This document shows, piece by piece, positions 1 to 10,700 of a stretch of DNA of 64,000 bases. The DNA is from Aestuariibaculum suncheonense (GTDB lineage: Bacteria > Bacteroidota > Bacteroidia > Flavobacteriales > Flavobacteriaceae): contig NZ_JACVXC010000004.1 of the NCBI RefSeq assembly GCF_014596935.1, forward strand, positions 124,001 through 188,000, in the 5' to 3' direction. Made by a program: the position numbers and the translations under genes. Numbering within the stretch: position 1 is the first letter of the stretch; every line of letters begins with the position of its first letter. Under the pieces are notes generated by a model. The model made no database searches. It was not told the DNA's origin and saw only the letters and a program-made list of their open reading frames with translations.

Positions 1-2
1 AT

Positions 3-137
3 AATAGAATTGACTACTCATCATTAAAAAGACAATATATAATCGATTATTTTGCGTCATATAATAGGGATAGAACAATAACTAGTGCAAATCTAAAAGA
101 TTTGGAAATTTCAAGGAAGAAAATAAAAAGAATATAG
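3..137 (+). other. Open reading run cut by the left edge, unrecognised
   Basis: A frame open from the window edge runs 44 codons to a TAG at 135-137. The peptide is Lys/Arg/Ile-rich and ends in SRKKIKRI. It could be the C-terminal end of a gene lying mostly outside the window or a decayed fragment like the sulfatase remnant at 1144. I recognise no family, and coding status is uncertain. Confidence 0.2.
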
Positions 138-1143
138 AAAGGATGTATGAAGCAAAACACTCTTACAATCTTAAAGAGTGGAAATTGAATTATTTATTGA
201 CGAACGGGAATTTTATAAACAAAGAAGAGAACTTACAATAAGGCCATTAAAATATCAGCATCAAATGCAATTTCCTATTGGTTGCCAAATTTTGTACAAG
301 TTTGCAATAGGGCCTTGAGACCAAGGAAAATTACCTTAAATATTTGATGCATCATAAAAATTAGCTTAGTTCATATAATGATAATAACTTGCATTTTCAT
401 CAGGTAAATTTTGAGAAAAATGATTTCAAAAAGCACCTCGTCATTCGATTCGTTAAAGACACTAAAGATATCTTCATAATAACAATAAGTCTATGATTTC
501 CTTTGCCAGACGTTATGGCTTCATTTGCTGAAATTTCAGAAAGGTAGCATCTATAATATTTGAGTATTGCAAAACAGACATACCATGTAATTGTAATGTG
601 TAGTTTAGCACAAAAGTGAAAACCTAAAAACACCCCCTATATTAAGTTATTTACCCCCTAAAATTCCTAAGGTAAAATAATAAATTTGTCATGAGTACAA
701 ATCTATTAAATCAGCAACCTTAAGTGTTATTTAATATCCTTATTTCAGAATTTCCCCTAGAAAAGTTCTGAAAGTGAAATATAGAAAGCATTTTTTTAAT
801 GAAACGAATTGGCGACAATACCAAACCTGAAATCCTCCTTTATGCCCAATACTAATTGCATCAACCAAGGAAGCGATTCTTCATCAAAAATTAAAAACGT
901 GACTGAATACTTATTGTTATTATGAAGATATCATTAATGAATTATATAAATAGAAAAAGTAAATCCTGTGAAACGCAATAATCTTACCAACGGATATATA
1001 AAAATCTAAATAGAATATAAGTATTAAAGAAAACTTAAAACCTAAACTTGAAAAATAAAGACTAAAAATGTTGGCTGAAAATTTCAATTCATATAAAGAT
1101 TGACGGGAAAACAAAGATTAGTTTTAAAAAGCAAAAAATAAAC
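138..1143. other. About 1 kb without a recognisable gene
   Basis: Only short, low-complexity AT-rich frames with many stops occur on both strands. I see no rRNA, tRNA, repeat array or clear promoter. A broken sulfatase follows directly, so this is most simply read as decayed coding sequence, but no ancestral gene can be named. Confidence 0.4.
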
Positions 1144-1436
1144 ATGTCAAAGTATACACTATTCTTTTTAGTTCTTGTATACATTACCGTACTTGTAAAA
1201 AGACAAGAAACACAAAAACCTAATTTACTATTGATTGTCGTTGAATTTAGAATACCACATTTGCCTTTTAATGCTCCAAAAAAACATTGGGATTTATATA
1301 ATTTTAATAATATGTATAAACCGCTTGGATCACCTGATGATAGCATTAACAACTATCAAGAATTTATCAATATATGGATGTACCAAACGAAGGTTTAATG
1401 GATCAATATTTTACGCGAAAATTGATCTATGGTTAG
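1144..1436 (+). pseudogene. Remnant of an iduronate-2-sulfatase-like (S1 family) sulfatase
   Basis: The frame opens with a hydrophobic N-terminus and KPNLLLIVVEF, which resembles the sulfatase N-terminal strand KPNxLLIVVDDLR. It jumps straight to PHLPFNAPKKHWDLYN, a segment that in intact iduronate-sulfatase-like enzymes lies far downstream. The catalytic Cys/Ser-x-Pro-x-Arg motif and the sequence between are therefore deleted. From 1374 the homology continues in another frame as MDQYFTRKLIYG and stops at 1434-1436, where intact relatives read on into YYACVSF. The gene thus has an internal deletion, a frameshift and a truncation. With the GH2 gene next door it suggests a former module for a sulfated polysaccharide. 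The family call rests on recalled motifs. Confidence 0.7.
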
Positions 1437-1548
1437 CTTTGAATTAAGCATTAAAGGAACCAAACAGAATCAGCCAAAGCATTATAAAGATGGATTGCGA
1501 TCAAAAAATACATCGAATAAAATCATAAACAGTAATCAAAATCAAATT

Positions 1549-3318
1549 ATGAAAAAAATATTATACTTTTTTATTATACTTTTATCGATAGCAACACAGG
1601 CCCAGTCATTTATGATAAACCCCTATGGGCGGGACAATGCTGTTTTACTCAATGGCAAATGGAATGCGATTATTGATTTATACGGCAGAGGCGAAAATAA
1701 GAAATTCTACCAAAATCGAAAGCCAGAATCGAAAACCGATTTTGTTGAATATGCTTTCGATTCTGGATTAAGACTCAACGTGCCAGGAGATTTCAATTCG
1801 CAAATACCAGAACTTAAATACTACGAAGGAAATGTTTGGTACCAGCGTTATTTTACAGTAGAAAAAAACGAAGAAGGGAGGCAGTTTATCTATTTTGGTG
1901 CTGTGAACTATAAGGCTGCTGTCTGGCTTAATGGTATTGAGGTCGGCAGACACGAAGGTGGCTTCACCCCATTTCAGTTCGAAGTTACCGATATAGTCAA
2001 AAACGGAGAAAACGACTTGGTCGTTTTAGTCAACAATGATAGACAGGTAGATGGTATTCCTGCTATGAATTTTGATTGGTGGAACTACGGAGGTATTACT
2101 AGAGATGCTTTTTACATTGAAACTCCTAATACGTATATTTCTGATTATAAGATCCAACTCAAAAAAGACTGTAAAGATGTAATATCAGGTTATGTACAGC
2201 TAGACGGAACAACTACTCCCAATGAAATAGAAATTTTAATCCCTGAATTAAATATTTATAAAAAAATAGCTGCGAATGAGAAAGGCATAGCTACTTTTGA
2301 AATCAAAGCAAAACCACAATTATGGCTTCCTGAAACTCCAAAAATGTATGATGTAAAAATCATTAATAATGAAAACGTTATTCAAGATAAATTAGGTTTC
2401 AGAACTATTGAAACCAAAGGCTCCAACATTTTACTTAATGGCAAACCTATTTTTTTAAAAGGCATTAACTTTCACGAGGAAATACCACAATATCTTGGTC
2501 GAGCTTGCTCTGATGCTGACGCTGCTATGATTTTAAGTGAAGTTAAGGCGCTTGGATGCAATTTTGCGAGAACAGCCCACTATCCACAAAATGAAAGATT
2601 ATTGCGTATGGCAGAAGAAATGGGTATTATGATTTGGGAAGAAATCCCTATCTGGCAGGGTATAGAATTTACCAATCCTATAATTTTGAAAAAAGCTGAA
2701 ACTATGCTGCAAGAGATGATTTATCGTGATAAAAATCGTTCAAATATTATTATATGGAGCATTGCAAACGAAACAAAACCAACTGCAGCAAGAGACAGCA
2801 TACTAACTAAGCTCGTTTCTTTTACTCGATCTCTAGATGATACACGTCTAGTAGGTGCAGCTTTCGATAATTGTTATTTCAATGAAGAAGCCTCAACATT
2901 CAGACTACAAGATAAGGTAACCAATGTAATTGATGTGGTTGGTATAAATAAATATATAGGTTGGTATTCACCATTCCCGATAGAACCTGAAAATATAAAA
3001 TGGGAAGTTGCAGAAGGAAAACCAGTTATTATTTCGGAATTTGGAAGTGAAGCTCTCTATGGCCAACATGGAGAGGCTGATGTAGCCTCATCTTGGAGTG
3101 AGGAATATCAGGAAAATAATTATAAAATGAACATTAGAATGTTTAAAAACATCCCAAATCTAATAGGTATTTCACCATGGATTCTATTTGATTTCCGGTC
3201 ACCTAATCGTTATCATCCACGTAATCAAAATGGATGGAATCGAAAAGGATTAATTTCGGATAAAGGACAACGAAAAAAAGCGTGGTATGTTATGAAACAA
3301 TTTTATAAGGAAAAATAA
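1549..3318 (+). CDS. GH2 beta-glycosidase, beta-glucuronidase/beta-galactosidase-like, exported
   Basis: The frame is open from 1429, but the ATG at 1549 starts a proper signal peptide (MKKILYFFIILLSIATQAQ), giving 589 aa, close to the roughly 600 aa of beta-glucuronidases. A GH2 sugar-binding jelly roll comes first (WYQRYF, AVWLNGIEVG, WWNYGGITRD), then an immunoglobulin-like domain, then the TIM barrel starting near NILLNGKPIFLKGINFHEE. The acid/base Glu lies in WSIANE and the nucleophile Glu in VIISEFGSEA, so both catalytic residues are present. It probably removes terminal beta-linked sugars in the periplasm. The substrate (glucuronide or galactoside) cannot be decided by eye. It is a single gene beside a dead sulfatase, so it may be the last intact member of a lost locus. 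Confidence 0.85.
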   Translation: MKKILYFFIILLSIATQAQSFMINPYGRDNAVLLNGKWNAIIDLYGRGENKKFYQNRKPESKTDFVEYAFDSGLRLNVPGDFNSQIPELKYYEGNVWYQRYFTVEKNEEGRQFIYFGAVNYKAAVWLNGIEVGRHEGGFTPFQFEVTDIVKNGENDLVVLVNNDRQVDGIPAMNFDWWNYGGITRDAFYIETPNTYISDYKIQLKKDCKDVISGYVQLDGTTTPNEIEILIPELNIYKKIAANEKGIATFEIKAKPQLWLPETPKMYDVKIINNENVIQDKLGFRTIETKGSNILLNGKPIFLKGINFHEEIPQYLGRACSDADAAMILSEVKALGCNFARTAHYPQNERLLRMAEEMGIMIWEEIPIWQGIEFTNPIILKKAETMLQEMIYRDKNRSNIIIWSIANETKPTAARDSILTKLVSFTRSLDDTRLVGAAFDNCYFNEEASTFRLQDKVTNVIDVVGINKYIGWYSPFPIEPENIKWEVAEGKPVIISEFGSEALYGQHGEADVASSWSEEYQENNYKMNIRMFKNIPNLIGISPWILFDFRSPNRYHPRNQNGWNRKGLISDKGQRKKAWYVMKQFYKEK

Positions 3319-3580
3319 TAATGTCTTAAAGCAACTGTATTGATACTAAATATTTATTGAATAATTTCAATATTTTAGAATTAAACACACAGAAAATCGG
3401 AAACAAAGTCTGGAAAAAAGCTAAAAAGATAATAAGTGATATCTCACAAAGAGTGTAAAGTTTAAATACGCGAGTTATGAGCCCCAAGACTTCCTTTTAA
3501 AAAACCATTTTACTGAGGTTTTCCGCTGTTAATTTACTTAAATCGTATGCTAAAACGCATGCAGCTTTAGTTTTCTAATT

Positions 3581-4670
3581 TGTGATATACCAATAGATCC
3601 GCGACAAAATAATTATTTCTTTAGAGCCTTATTTTTATGCTTTAAATAGCTTAAATACTCATAATTTCTAGTTAGTATTTTTTCATTGGACTCCCAAAAT
3701 TCCTTTGTTATATCAGGTTGAATCGGTATAAGAGCTTCAACATCTTTAAGCTTTTCTAATGGAGTTTTACCATTCAAGGAGGAATGAGGTCTTTTATTAT
3801 TATAAAAATCCTGCCATTCAATTGCTAAAGCGTTTAAATCGAGTGTTGGTTCTGATAGGTCTAACAAGAACCAAAACTCTGACTTGTCTGTTTGTTGTGT
3901 GCGTTCAACTTTCCCATTTAAATGTGGGGATCTGGGTTTTATTGGACGGTACTTGATGAAATGTTCGTGTAATTCATATTGGAATGCATCATTAAAAAAT
4001 TCAGTCCCCCAATCTGTTTGTATATGCTGAATTGGAAAAGGAAGGGTATTCAGTACTTCTCCTAAAAAATCTATACTGCTACTAGCTTTTTTATTGGGAT
4101 AAATCCGAATAACCTTCATCCTAGTACAATCATCAATTGCTGTAAACTGATAGGCCTTGTTTTTAATTTTTGTAACGTCTATCTGGACTCTGTCTCCAGG
4201 AGTTTCTTTGCTATATCGTTTATAACCTGATTTCTTACGTCTTTTTAGTATAGGCTGAACTTTGTGCTTAGAAAATATTCTCCATACCGTCATTGATGAG
4301 ATCTTTAAGTTTTTTCGAAGAAGGTAAGTGGAAATCCGCTTAGATCCCCACTTTCTTTTCCTTCTAATTTCAAGAACTTGGTTTTCTATATCTTCCGTTA
4401 TCTTAGTATGAGCGAGGGTTTTAGGACATCGAGACTTATCTGACAATCCTAAAACACCTGATTCTTCATATCGTTTAAGCCACCTATACAAAGTAGAACG
4501 AGCAATGCCACAGCGTAAGACTGTTTTTGTTACAGATCCAGATTCTGCATAGATTTTAAGCCAGTTTTACGAGCTTTAATTTGACGATCCTGATTTTTCA
4601 TAGTTAAAAAAGAGAACTCTTAACTATAAAATTAATCTAAAAATGTATCGAATCTATTGGTATACCACAT
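3581..4670 (-). mobile_element. IS481-family-like insertion sequence, 1090 bp
   Basis: The ends are imperfect inverted repeats: TGTGATATACCAATAGAT at 3581-3598 and the reverse complement of TGTGGTATACCAATAGAT ending at 4670. They begin with TGT and end with ACA, as is usual for IS481/IS3-type elements. One DDE transposase occupies nearly the whole element on the minus strand. The 7-bp flanking duplication and the empty paralogous site at 22304-22310 fix the boundaries to the base. The element entered an already duplicated, presumably non-functional stretch. Confidence 0.88.
3613..4601 (-). pseudogene. IS481-family transposase with an N-terminal frameshift
   Basis: From 4491 to 3613 an open frame encodes a helix-turn-helix (YRWLKRYEESG), a second DNA-binding segment and an rve/DDE integrase core. 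The likely catalytic residues are Asp in VQIDVT, Asp in IQTDWGTEF and Glu in NGKVERTQQ, with the typical C-terminal tail YNNKRPHSSLNGKTPLE. The natural start is probably the ATG at 4599-4601 (MKNQDRQIKARK). That frame stops soon after an A-run (plus strand TTTT at 4565-4568), and the rest continues in another frame as NWLKIYAESGS. One A appears to be missing. This could be inactivation, a programmed slip site or a sequencing error. Confidence 0.8.
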
Positions 4671-4729
4671 CTAATTATATGTGTAAATTTAGAAAAAAAG
4701 TCCCATTCCCAATAAAATTTCATTAAAAA

Positions 4730-4965
<236 letters not shown>

Positions 4966-5047
4966 AATATAGAGAATCACCTGCTGTAGTAAAAACTAAT
5001 CATATTTAAGTCGACTAAAATCCAAATTTAAAAGACTTAGAATAAAA

Positions 5048-5078
5048 AAAGGCCTAAAATTATATTAGGCCTTTTTAA
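5048..5078 (-). terminator. Intrinsic terminator after the first thioredoxin gene
   Basis: AAAAAGGCCTAA and its complement TTAGGCCTTTTT form a strong hairpin with A/T runs on both sides. It lies 24 bases past the stop of the leftward operon (5102) and probably ends it. Confidence 0.75.
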
Positions 5079-5101
5079 GAAATATTCTTTTACGTAAACC
5101 A

Positions 5102-6271
5102 CTACTTAAGCGAAAATATTTGATCTAACATTTTCCCTAATTCCTCTCCCCTTACGTTGTCGGCTATTAATTTACCTTCATTATCAATTAAATATGTGGT
5201 AGGAACAGCTTTTACTTTATACAAACTTGCCACATCATTGTCATTAAAATTAGGCCAAGGCATTTGCTCCTCCTCTAAGGCCTTTTGCCAAGCCTTTGCA
5301 TCTCTATCGATAGAAATGCCAATGACCTCAAAACCTTGATCGGCATACTTTTTATAATTTGCTTTAACATTTGGCAACTCCTTTCTGCAAGGTGCACACC
5401 ATGAAGCCCAGAAATCTATTAAGATTACTTTTTTATCTTTTATTAAATCCGTTAAAGCATATTGCTTCCCATCAGATCCTAAAGTGATAAACTCTGGTAC
5501 TTTTTCTCCTGTACGATTGGCAGGGTATAAGTCTTCTTCAACCATTTTACCATAAAAGCTTTGTTTTGCTTCTTCTGACATTTGTTCAAACGTTGAACGT
5601 TGATCTGGTGTGAAATAAGAATACAACGTTAACATCATTAAAGGTCCCCAAGAAGTTTCTTTATTTACCTCAATAATTTTATTAAATCTATTTTCAACGG
5701 TTGAGAAAAAATTCTTTTCGGCTTTACTGTACTCTTTAAAACGATCTAAATTCATTATCGAATCCATTTTCTTTTGATCTTTTAAACCTCTTGCTTGACC
5801 GAACATCGTATTAATATCCTTATATTCTTCCTGCATCTTGGCATGAAGCTCATTCAAATCCTCTCTTACTTTATATTGACTATAAAAGTATTCGTTGCTT
5901 TGAGACCCTGAAACCTTAATATCATCAAATGAGTAATAAGTATTAGCGTCATTTTCAGATGTTTTTTCCAATACATGACCATCCAATTTAATAGTGGAAT
6001 TCTCTATCATAATAAAATAATAAGCCTTTCCTTCTCCTAATACCAAATGATACATTCTTGGTTCTGGAACTTCTCCTTTAAAACTAAATTTCCCATTTTC
6101 TACTGTTGCTTCAAACTCAGGTTTAGTTTCATATTTAGCGAAAGGCTGAAGACTTATTTTTGTTCCATTTGCTACACCTGAAAGATTCCCTTCAAGCTCA
6201 AAGCCTTTACTTGTTTCCTTTTTACAGGATAATATTAGCGTTAAAACTACTAAAACTAGTATGTTTCTCAT
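5102..6271 (-). CDS. TlpA-like thioredoxin lipoprotein with N-terminal DUF4369-like domain
   Basis: The 389-aa product starts with a lipoprotein signal (MRNILVLVVLTLILSC). A beta-rich DUF4369-type region follows (ELEGNLSGVANGTKISL), then a helical linker, then a C-terminal AhpC/TSA-thioredoxin fold with WASWCAPCRKELP as the CxxC active site. The family consists of membrane-anchored periplasmic thiol-disulfide reductases. It is the last gene of a leftward FecR-SusC-SusD-thioredoxin module, 31 bp after susD. The gene pairing recurs at 13.3-19.5 kb with a different thioredoxin protein, so redox handling of the imported substrate (peptide, metal or thiol compound) is likely. The substrate itself is unknown. 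Confidence 0.85.
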   Translation of the reverse strand: MRNILVLVVLTLILSCKKETSKGFELEGNLSGVANGTKISLQPFAKYETKPEFEATVENGKFSFKGEVPEPRMYHLVLGEGKAYYFIMIENSTIKLDGHVLEKTSENDANTYYSFDDIKVSGSQSNEYFYSQYKVREDLNELHAKMQEEYKDINTMFGQARGLKDQKKMDSIMNLDRFKEYSKAEKNFFSTVENRFNKIIEVNKETSWGPLMMLTLYSYFTPDQRSTFEQMSEEAKQSFYGKMVEEDLYPANRTGEKVPEFITLGSDGKQYALTDLIKDKKVILIDFWASWCAPCRKELPNVKANYKKYADQGFEVIGISIDRDAKAWQKALEEEQMPWPNFNDNDVASLYKVKAVPTTYLIDNEGKLIADNVRGEELGKMLDQIFSLK

Positions 6272-6302
6272 TTTATTGTTTTTAATTTATTTATAACACC
6301 TA

Positions 6303-7715
6303 TTAGCGATCTACATTTTGTTCCAATGATCCATTACCAGGATTATCTACTGCTCCCTGAGGAAATGGCATGGTCCATAAATGAGATTCAGGAGTTAATG
6401 TTAATGTTTGACCATCAACTATTTTTGACAAAGTCGTAGTATAAAGACCTTCATGATTTAAACGGCGTATATCTGAGAATGGAACAATAGACAGAATTAA
6501 CTCATTACGTTTTAACTGACTAATAATTTCCATAGCTTCAGTTAAGTTGGCGGCTGTTACATCGGCATATTCTGATGCTAAAATTCGTTTTTCGCGAACT
6601 GTATTTACCACATTTAGGGCGCCTTCTACATCACCACTTCTAGCTAAGCATTCGGCTTTAATTAAGTAAACTTCAACAGTGGTTATACCTCCATAATTAA
6701 AGTAGCCTCTTAAAGTTGATGAATAATAGGTGTCGGTTCCTACAGTTCTTAGTTTCCATCTCGAAAGAAATTTAGCATCACCTTCTTCAAATTGTTCAGC
6801 ACGCTTAACAGTCAATGAACTTTCTCCACTCTGATAATAAATACTACCATGTCTAAACGAATAATTTTCAACATAATTAAAGTCTAAAGGCGAGGTAGTT
6901 TGTATGTATGAATCTGGGTTTTCAATTTGTGCTTTATTAGCTTCATAGTAAGCCGTCCAATCATATAATTGATCATTCTCAACCAAAGCCTTGTTTGCAA
7001 ATTCTAATGCTTTACTAAAGTTATTCATTTGAAGATACACTCTGGCATAAAAAGCATAAGCCGTTCCAATACTTGGGTGTAAAGCAGTTACAGTTTCCTG
7101 TGGTAAATATGGTAAAGCCTCTTGTAAATCTTTTAAAATAAAATCGTACATATTTTGAATGCTAACCTGTGTATAAGGCGCATTTACATCTGCACTTGTA
7201 ATTAGAGGCACAGAAAGCTTAGTGGAAGCTGTAGTTTCATCATAAGTATCAGCATAGAAGTTTAGCAAATTAAAATACGTCATCGCACGTAATACTTTTG
7301 CTTGCGCCCAAACTTCATTTTTTTCATCTTCAGTAGCCTCAGAAGCAGTCAATGCATTTTCTATAATTAAATTAAAAGCATTAATACCTGAGTAACTAGC
7401 ATAGTATGTTGTCTCATCGCTATTATTCAACTCGATTCTATTGGCTGCCTCATCCCACATATAATTAGCCTTATACAATGGGTAATAAGACAAATTAAAA
7501 CTCGAAACCCAAGTATCATTTAATAAGTTTAGAGCCTGATTAATATCTACACGGTGGTTACCATACTCATAACGCAACATGGCTTCAAAATCGGCTAATG
7601 TTTCTGGAATTTTTTGTCCTTTAGGGACTTCATCTAAATAGTCTTCACAACTTGTGGCACTAAAAACCAAAACCAAGATGTTTAATAATAAAATTTTATG
7701 AATTATTTTTTTCAT
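6303..7715 (-). CDS. SusD/RagB-like outer-membrane lipoprotein, module 1
   Basis: The 470-aa product carries a lipoprotein signal (ILVLVFSATSCEDYLDE, Cys near residue 23), the SusD_N-like region, TPR-type helices (AKVLRAMTYFNLLNFY) and the C-terminal RagB signature (RRNELILSIVPFSDIRRLN; MPFPQGAVDNPG). SusD proteins form the lid over the SusC barrel and capture substrate at the surface. It starts 12 bp after the stop of its SusC partner, so the two are translated as a pair. No glycoside hydrolase is linked, so the ligand need not be a glycan; RagB-type proteins also handle peptides. Confidence 0.9.
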   Translation of the reverse strand: MKKIIHKILLLNILVLVFSATSCEDYLDEVPKGQKIPETLADFEAMLRYEYGNHRVDINQALNLLNDTWVSSFNLSYYPLYKANYMWDEAANRIELNNSDETTYYASYSGINAFNLIIENALTASEATEDEKNEVWAQAKVLRAMTYFNLLNFYADTYDETTASTKLSVPLITSADVNAPYTQVSIQNMYDFILKDLQEALPYLPQETVTALHPSIGTAYAFYARVYLQMNNFSKALEFANKALVENDQLYDWTAYYEANKAQIENPDSYIQTTSPLDFNYVENYSFRHGSIYYQSGESSLTVKRAEQFEEGDAKFLSRWKLRTVGTDTYYSSTLRGYFNYGGITTVEVYLIKAECLARSGDVEGALNVVNTVREKRILASEYADVTAANLTEAMEIISQLKRNELILSIVPFSDIRRLNHEGLYTTTLSKIVDGQTLTLTPESHLWTMPFPQGAVDNPGNGSLEQNVDR

Positions 7716-7727
7716 GACAATCGATTT

Positions 7728-10700
7728 TTAAAAATTAAGATTTATACCAAACACAAAATTTGGAGCATTAAATCCATTTAGCATGAATTTAGCATCTCTA
7801 CTTTTTGCTATTGTAAAAGCATTTTCAACATTAAAATTCATCCTAGCACTACTAACATTTAGTTTAGAAAGAAGACCTTTAGGTAAATTATAAGCTAAAG
7901 ACACATTGCTTAATCGTAAATGTGTTGCATCGAGAATATTTATGTCTGCTAATGAATAAATAGAATATAATGCAGAACTAAAATCGCTGTCGTATTCAAA
8001 AATAGCTCGAGGCACATTGGTTGTTAATTCGTCTCCCGGTTGCATCCAACGATTAGCTATTTTATTATTTACAACTCCAATATTAGACACATAACTTCTT
8101 AAAGCTCCATTATATCCATTTTTTAACATTGGAAGTTGCGTGTTTCTGATTTTATGCCCTCCTTGAAAAATGAATAGCATTGATAAATCGAAGTTTTTAT
8201 ACTTAAAAGTACTGCTGAATGAGCCGCTGTACTTCGGTACTGTTGATCCAAAATTTTGGATAGATTCCAAATCGTTTGGTTGACTTGATAAAGCATTGTC
8301 TTCGCTATCATAAACCTGAGGCAAACCAGTTTGACTTAACCCAGCCCATTTATAACCATAAATGGAGTTGTACGGAGTTCCTATTCTTGGAAATTCACTT
8401 GGATAATCCAATTGCAGGAAATAAACCGGAGCCTCAACATTCACATAAGTAACCTTGTTTTTATTATATCCAAATATTCCTGTGGCATCCCAACTAAAAT
8501 CGCCAGCTTTTACTACTGTTCCATTCAAAGTTATCTCAAGTCCTCTATTTTGCATTTCCCCATTATTGATGGTGTATGTTGAGTAACCATAGCCTTCTGT
8601 TGGAACTCCCTGGGTATTTGCTAATAAATCTTCTCCTTTTTTATTATAAAATTCTAAAGCTCCGTTTAATCGGTTTTTGAATAGTGCAAAATCTAAACCA
8701 ATATTTGTTGTGGTTGTTTTTTCCCAAGATAACTGTGGATTAGGTCTGCTGGAAACATAACCATAAGTTCCACCAACAGTATTACTTGGAAAATAACTTG
8801 CCGTCATATAAGGTGCTGAATTCTTTGCTATATTTCCACCTATACCATTAGAGGCTCTTAACTTTAACATATCTACCCAAGTAACATCGAAAAAGTTTTC
8901 AGAACTGATATTCCAGCTTCCTCCTACAGACCATGTGGGTTTGTTTTGATACTTACTGTCTGTACCCCATAAATTAGAACGATCCCAACGTAAACTTCCT
9001 GTAGCAGTATACTTTCTGTTATAAGTATAAGACGTATTACCATAAACAGACACAAATCGATTGGTTATTTCTCTTGCCTGTGCAAAATCACTGGAATACA
9101 TAAAGCCTCCTAAAATAAGTCCTGAAGCATTTAATAAAGCCTTTTGATCTACTGGGCTAAAAGACAAAAGCTTTGTATCGTAGTTATAAAGCGTATTTGA
9201 CTTATACTCTAATTTAGAATGTCTAACCTCTGTACCCAATATAGCAGTAAGCTCATGTTTATCTGCAAAAATTTTATCTATATCTATTTGTTGTCTGAAA
9301 TTATAAGCGTTAGCATACTGTTGAGTTTCGTTATAAATGTTTCCATAAGGAATATTATAAACTGCCACTCCGTTAGAAGCCGATGCCATTTGATTAACTT
9401 TATTTCTAACAGCAAACGACTCTTTATTCATCAATTGACTGCCACGATCAACACCATACTCATATTGAAACATAGCATTATACTTTAACCAATCTACCAC
9501 TTTAATATCTAACTTTGCATAAGTACGATTGGTGAAATTTTTGTTTTCCTTAATATTTCTACCTAATTCTTCAATAGGCGTAATATCCATACTATACAAA
9601 CCATAAGTATTAATCGCATTTAAAGTAGAAGCATTGTAACGCGATTCTGCAGTTGAAACAAAATTATTTCCTGATTCATCTACAAGTCTGTTATAAGGTT
9701 GATAAGTAAAGCCAGGACTTAACGTATTATAAGTTTGGGTATTTCCATCTTGAAATTTGGTATAGGTTCCTAAATCAACCGTCAACCAATTGGTCACCTG
9801 TGTTGAGTTTCGAAGATTAATACCAACAGACTCATCATTTGAGTACAAATCTTCGTATTCATTACTCTTATAAGTAATCGAGGCATTAAAACTATTACTT
9901 TCACTTGCTTTACCTAAGGAGACATTATACTGTTGGTAAAATGGACTTCGTTTAGCATATTTTTCGATATCATCATAATATTGATATCCTAATGCTCCCA
10001 ATTTATTTAATTCATCATTTGATTGATTCTCTGATATATTCCCGGCATAATAATTCAAAATAGATTGCATACCTTGACTGGTAAATACTGCATTCGTTAA
10101 AAGAGATTGCGCGTAAGTTTGAGCACTTCCATCTGTTGCCTGTAATCTTGGGTTACCATTAGCCCATTCTCTTTCTAAATCAACAATATCACCTGCATCT
10201 GTTAAATTATCAACATAATATCTATAAGGAGATACTGTTAAATTAGAAGAAAAAGAAACCGATGTTTTTCCTGTCTTTGCTTTCTTTGTTACGATAACAA
10301 CAACCCCGTTAGCGGCTCGGGCTCCGTAAATTGAAGTCGCTGCCGCATCTTTTAATACCGTAATACTCTGTATATCTTCCAGATTTAATTCAGGTAAATT
10401 TTCTATTAAAGCCCCGGTAGAAGTGTATCGTGTATTTTCAATAGGAAAACCATCAATGACATACAAAGGCGTTGTTAATCCTTTCATTGTGGTAGTTCCT
10501 CTTAAAACGCCATTTTGAAATCCAGCTACACGTCCTTCAATAATGGTATTTAAATCATTTAAACGCTGAGACTTGAAATCATCTGTATTTAACTTAGAAA
10601 ATGCCCCGGTTGCACGTTCTTTAGAAATGGTTTGGTAACCAGTTACTAAAACCTCTTCTAGTTCATTAATATTTTCCTCTAGAACTACATTAATTACTGT

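Larger units (their letters stand above)
3574..4677. repeat. 7-bp target site duplication flanking the IS
   Basis: TCTAATT occurs at 3574-3580 and again at 4671-4677, directly outside the two inverted repeats. The paralogous unoccupied site at 22304-22310 reads TCTGATT once. The pair is therefore a true duplication made on insertion. Confidence 0.85.

Noticed and set aside
400-1352. Several short minus-strand frames in the left 1.4 kb
   Set aside because: Low-complexity, Phe/Tyr/Ile-rich peptides typical of AT-rich noncoding DNA, with no family features.
3471-3490. A third functional attachment site
   Set aside because: Only the last ten or so bases of the tRNA core are present here, without the T arm and 3' end, so it is a relic.
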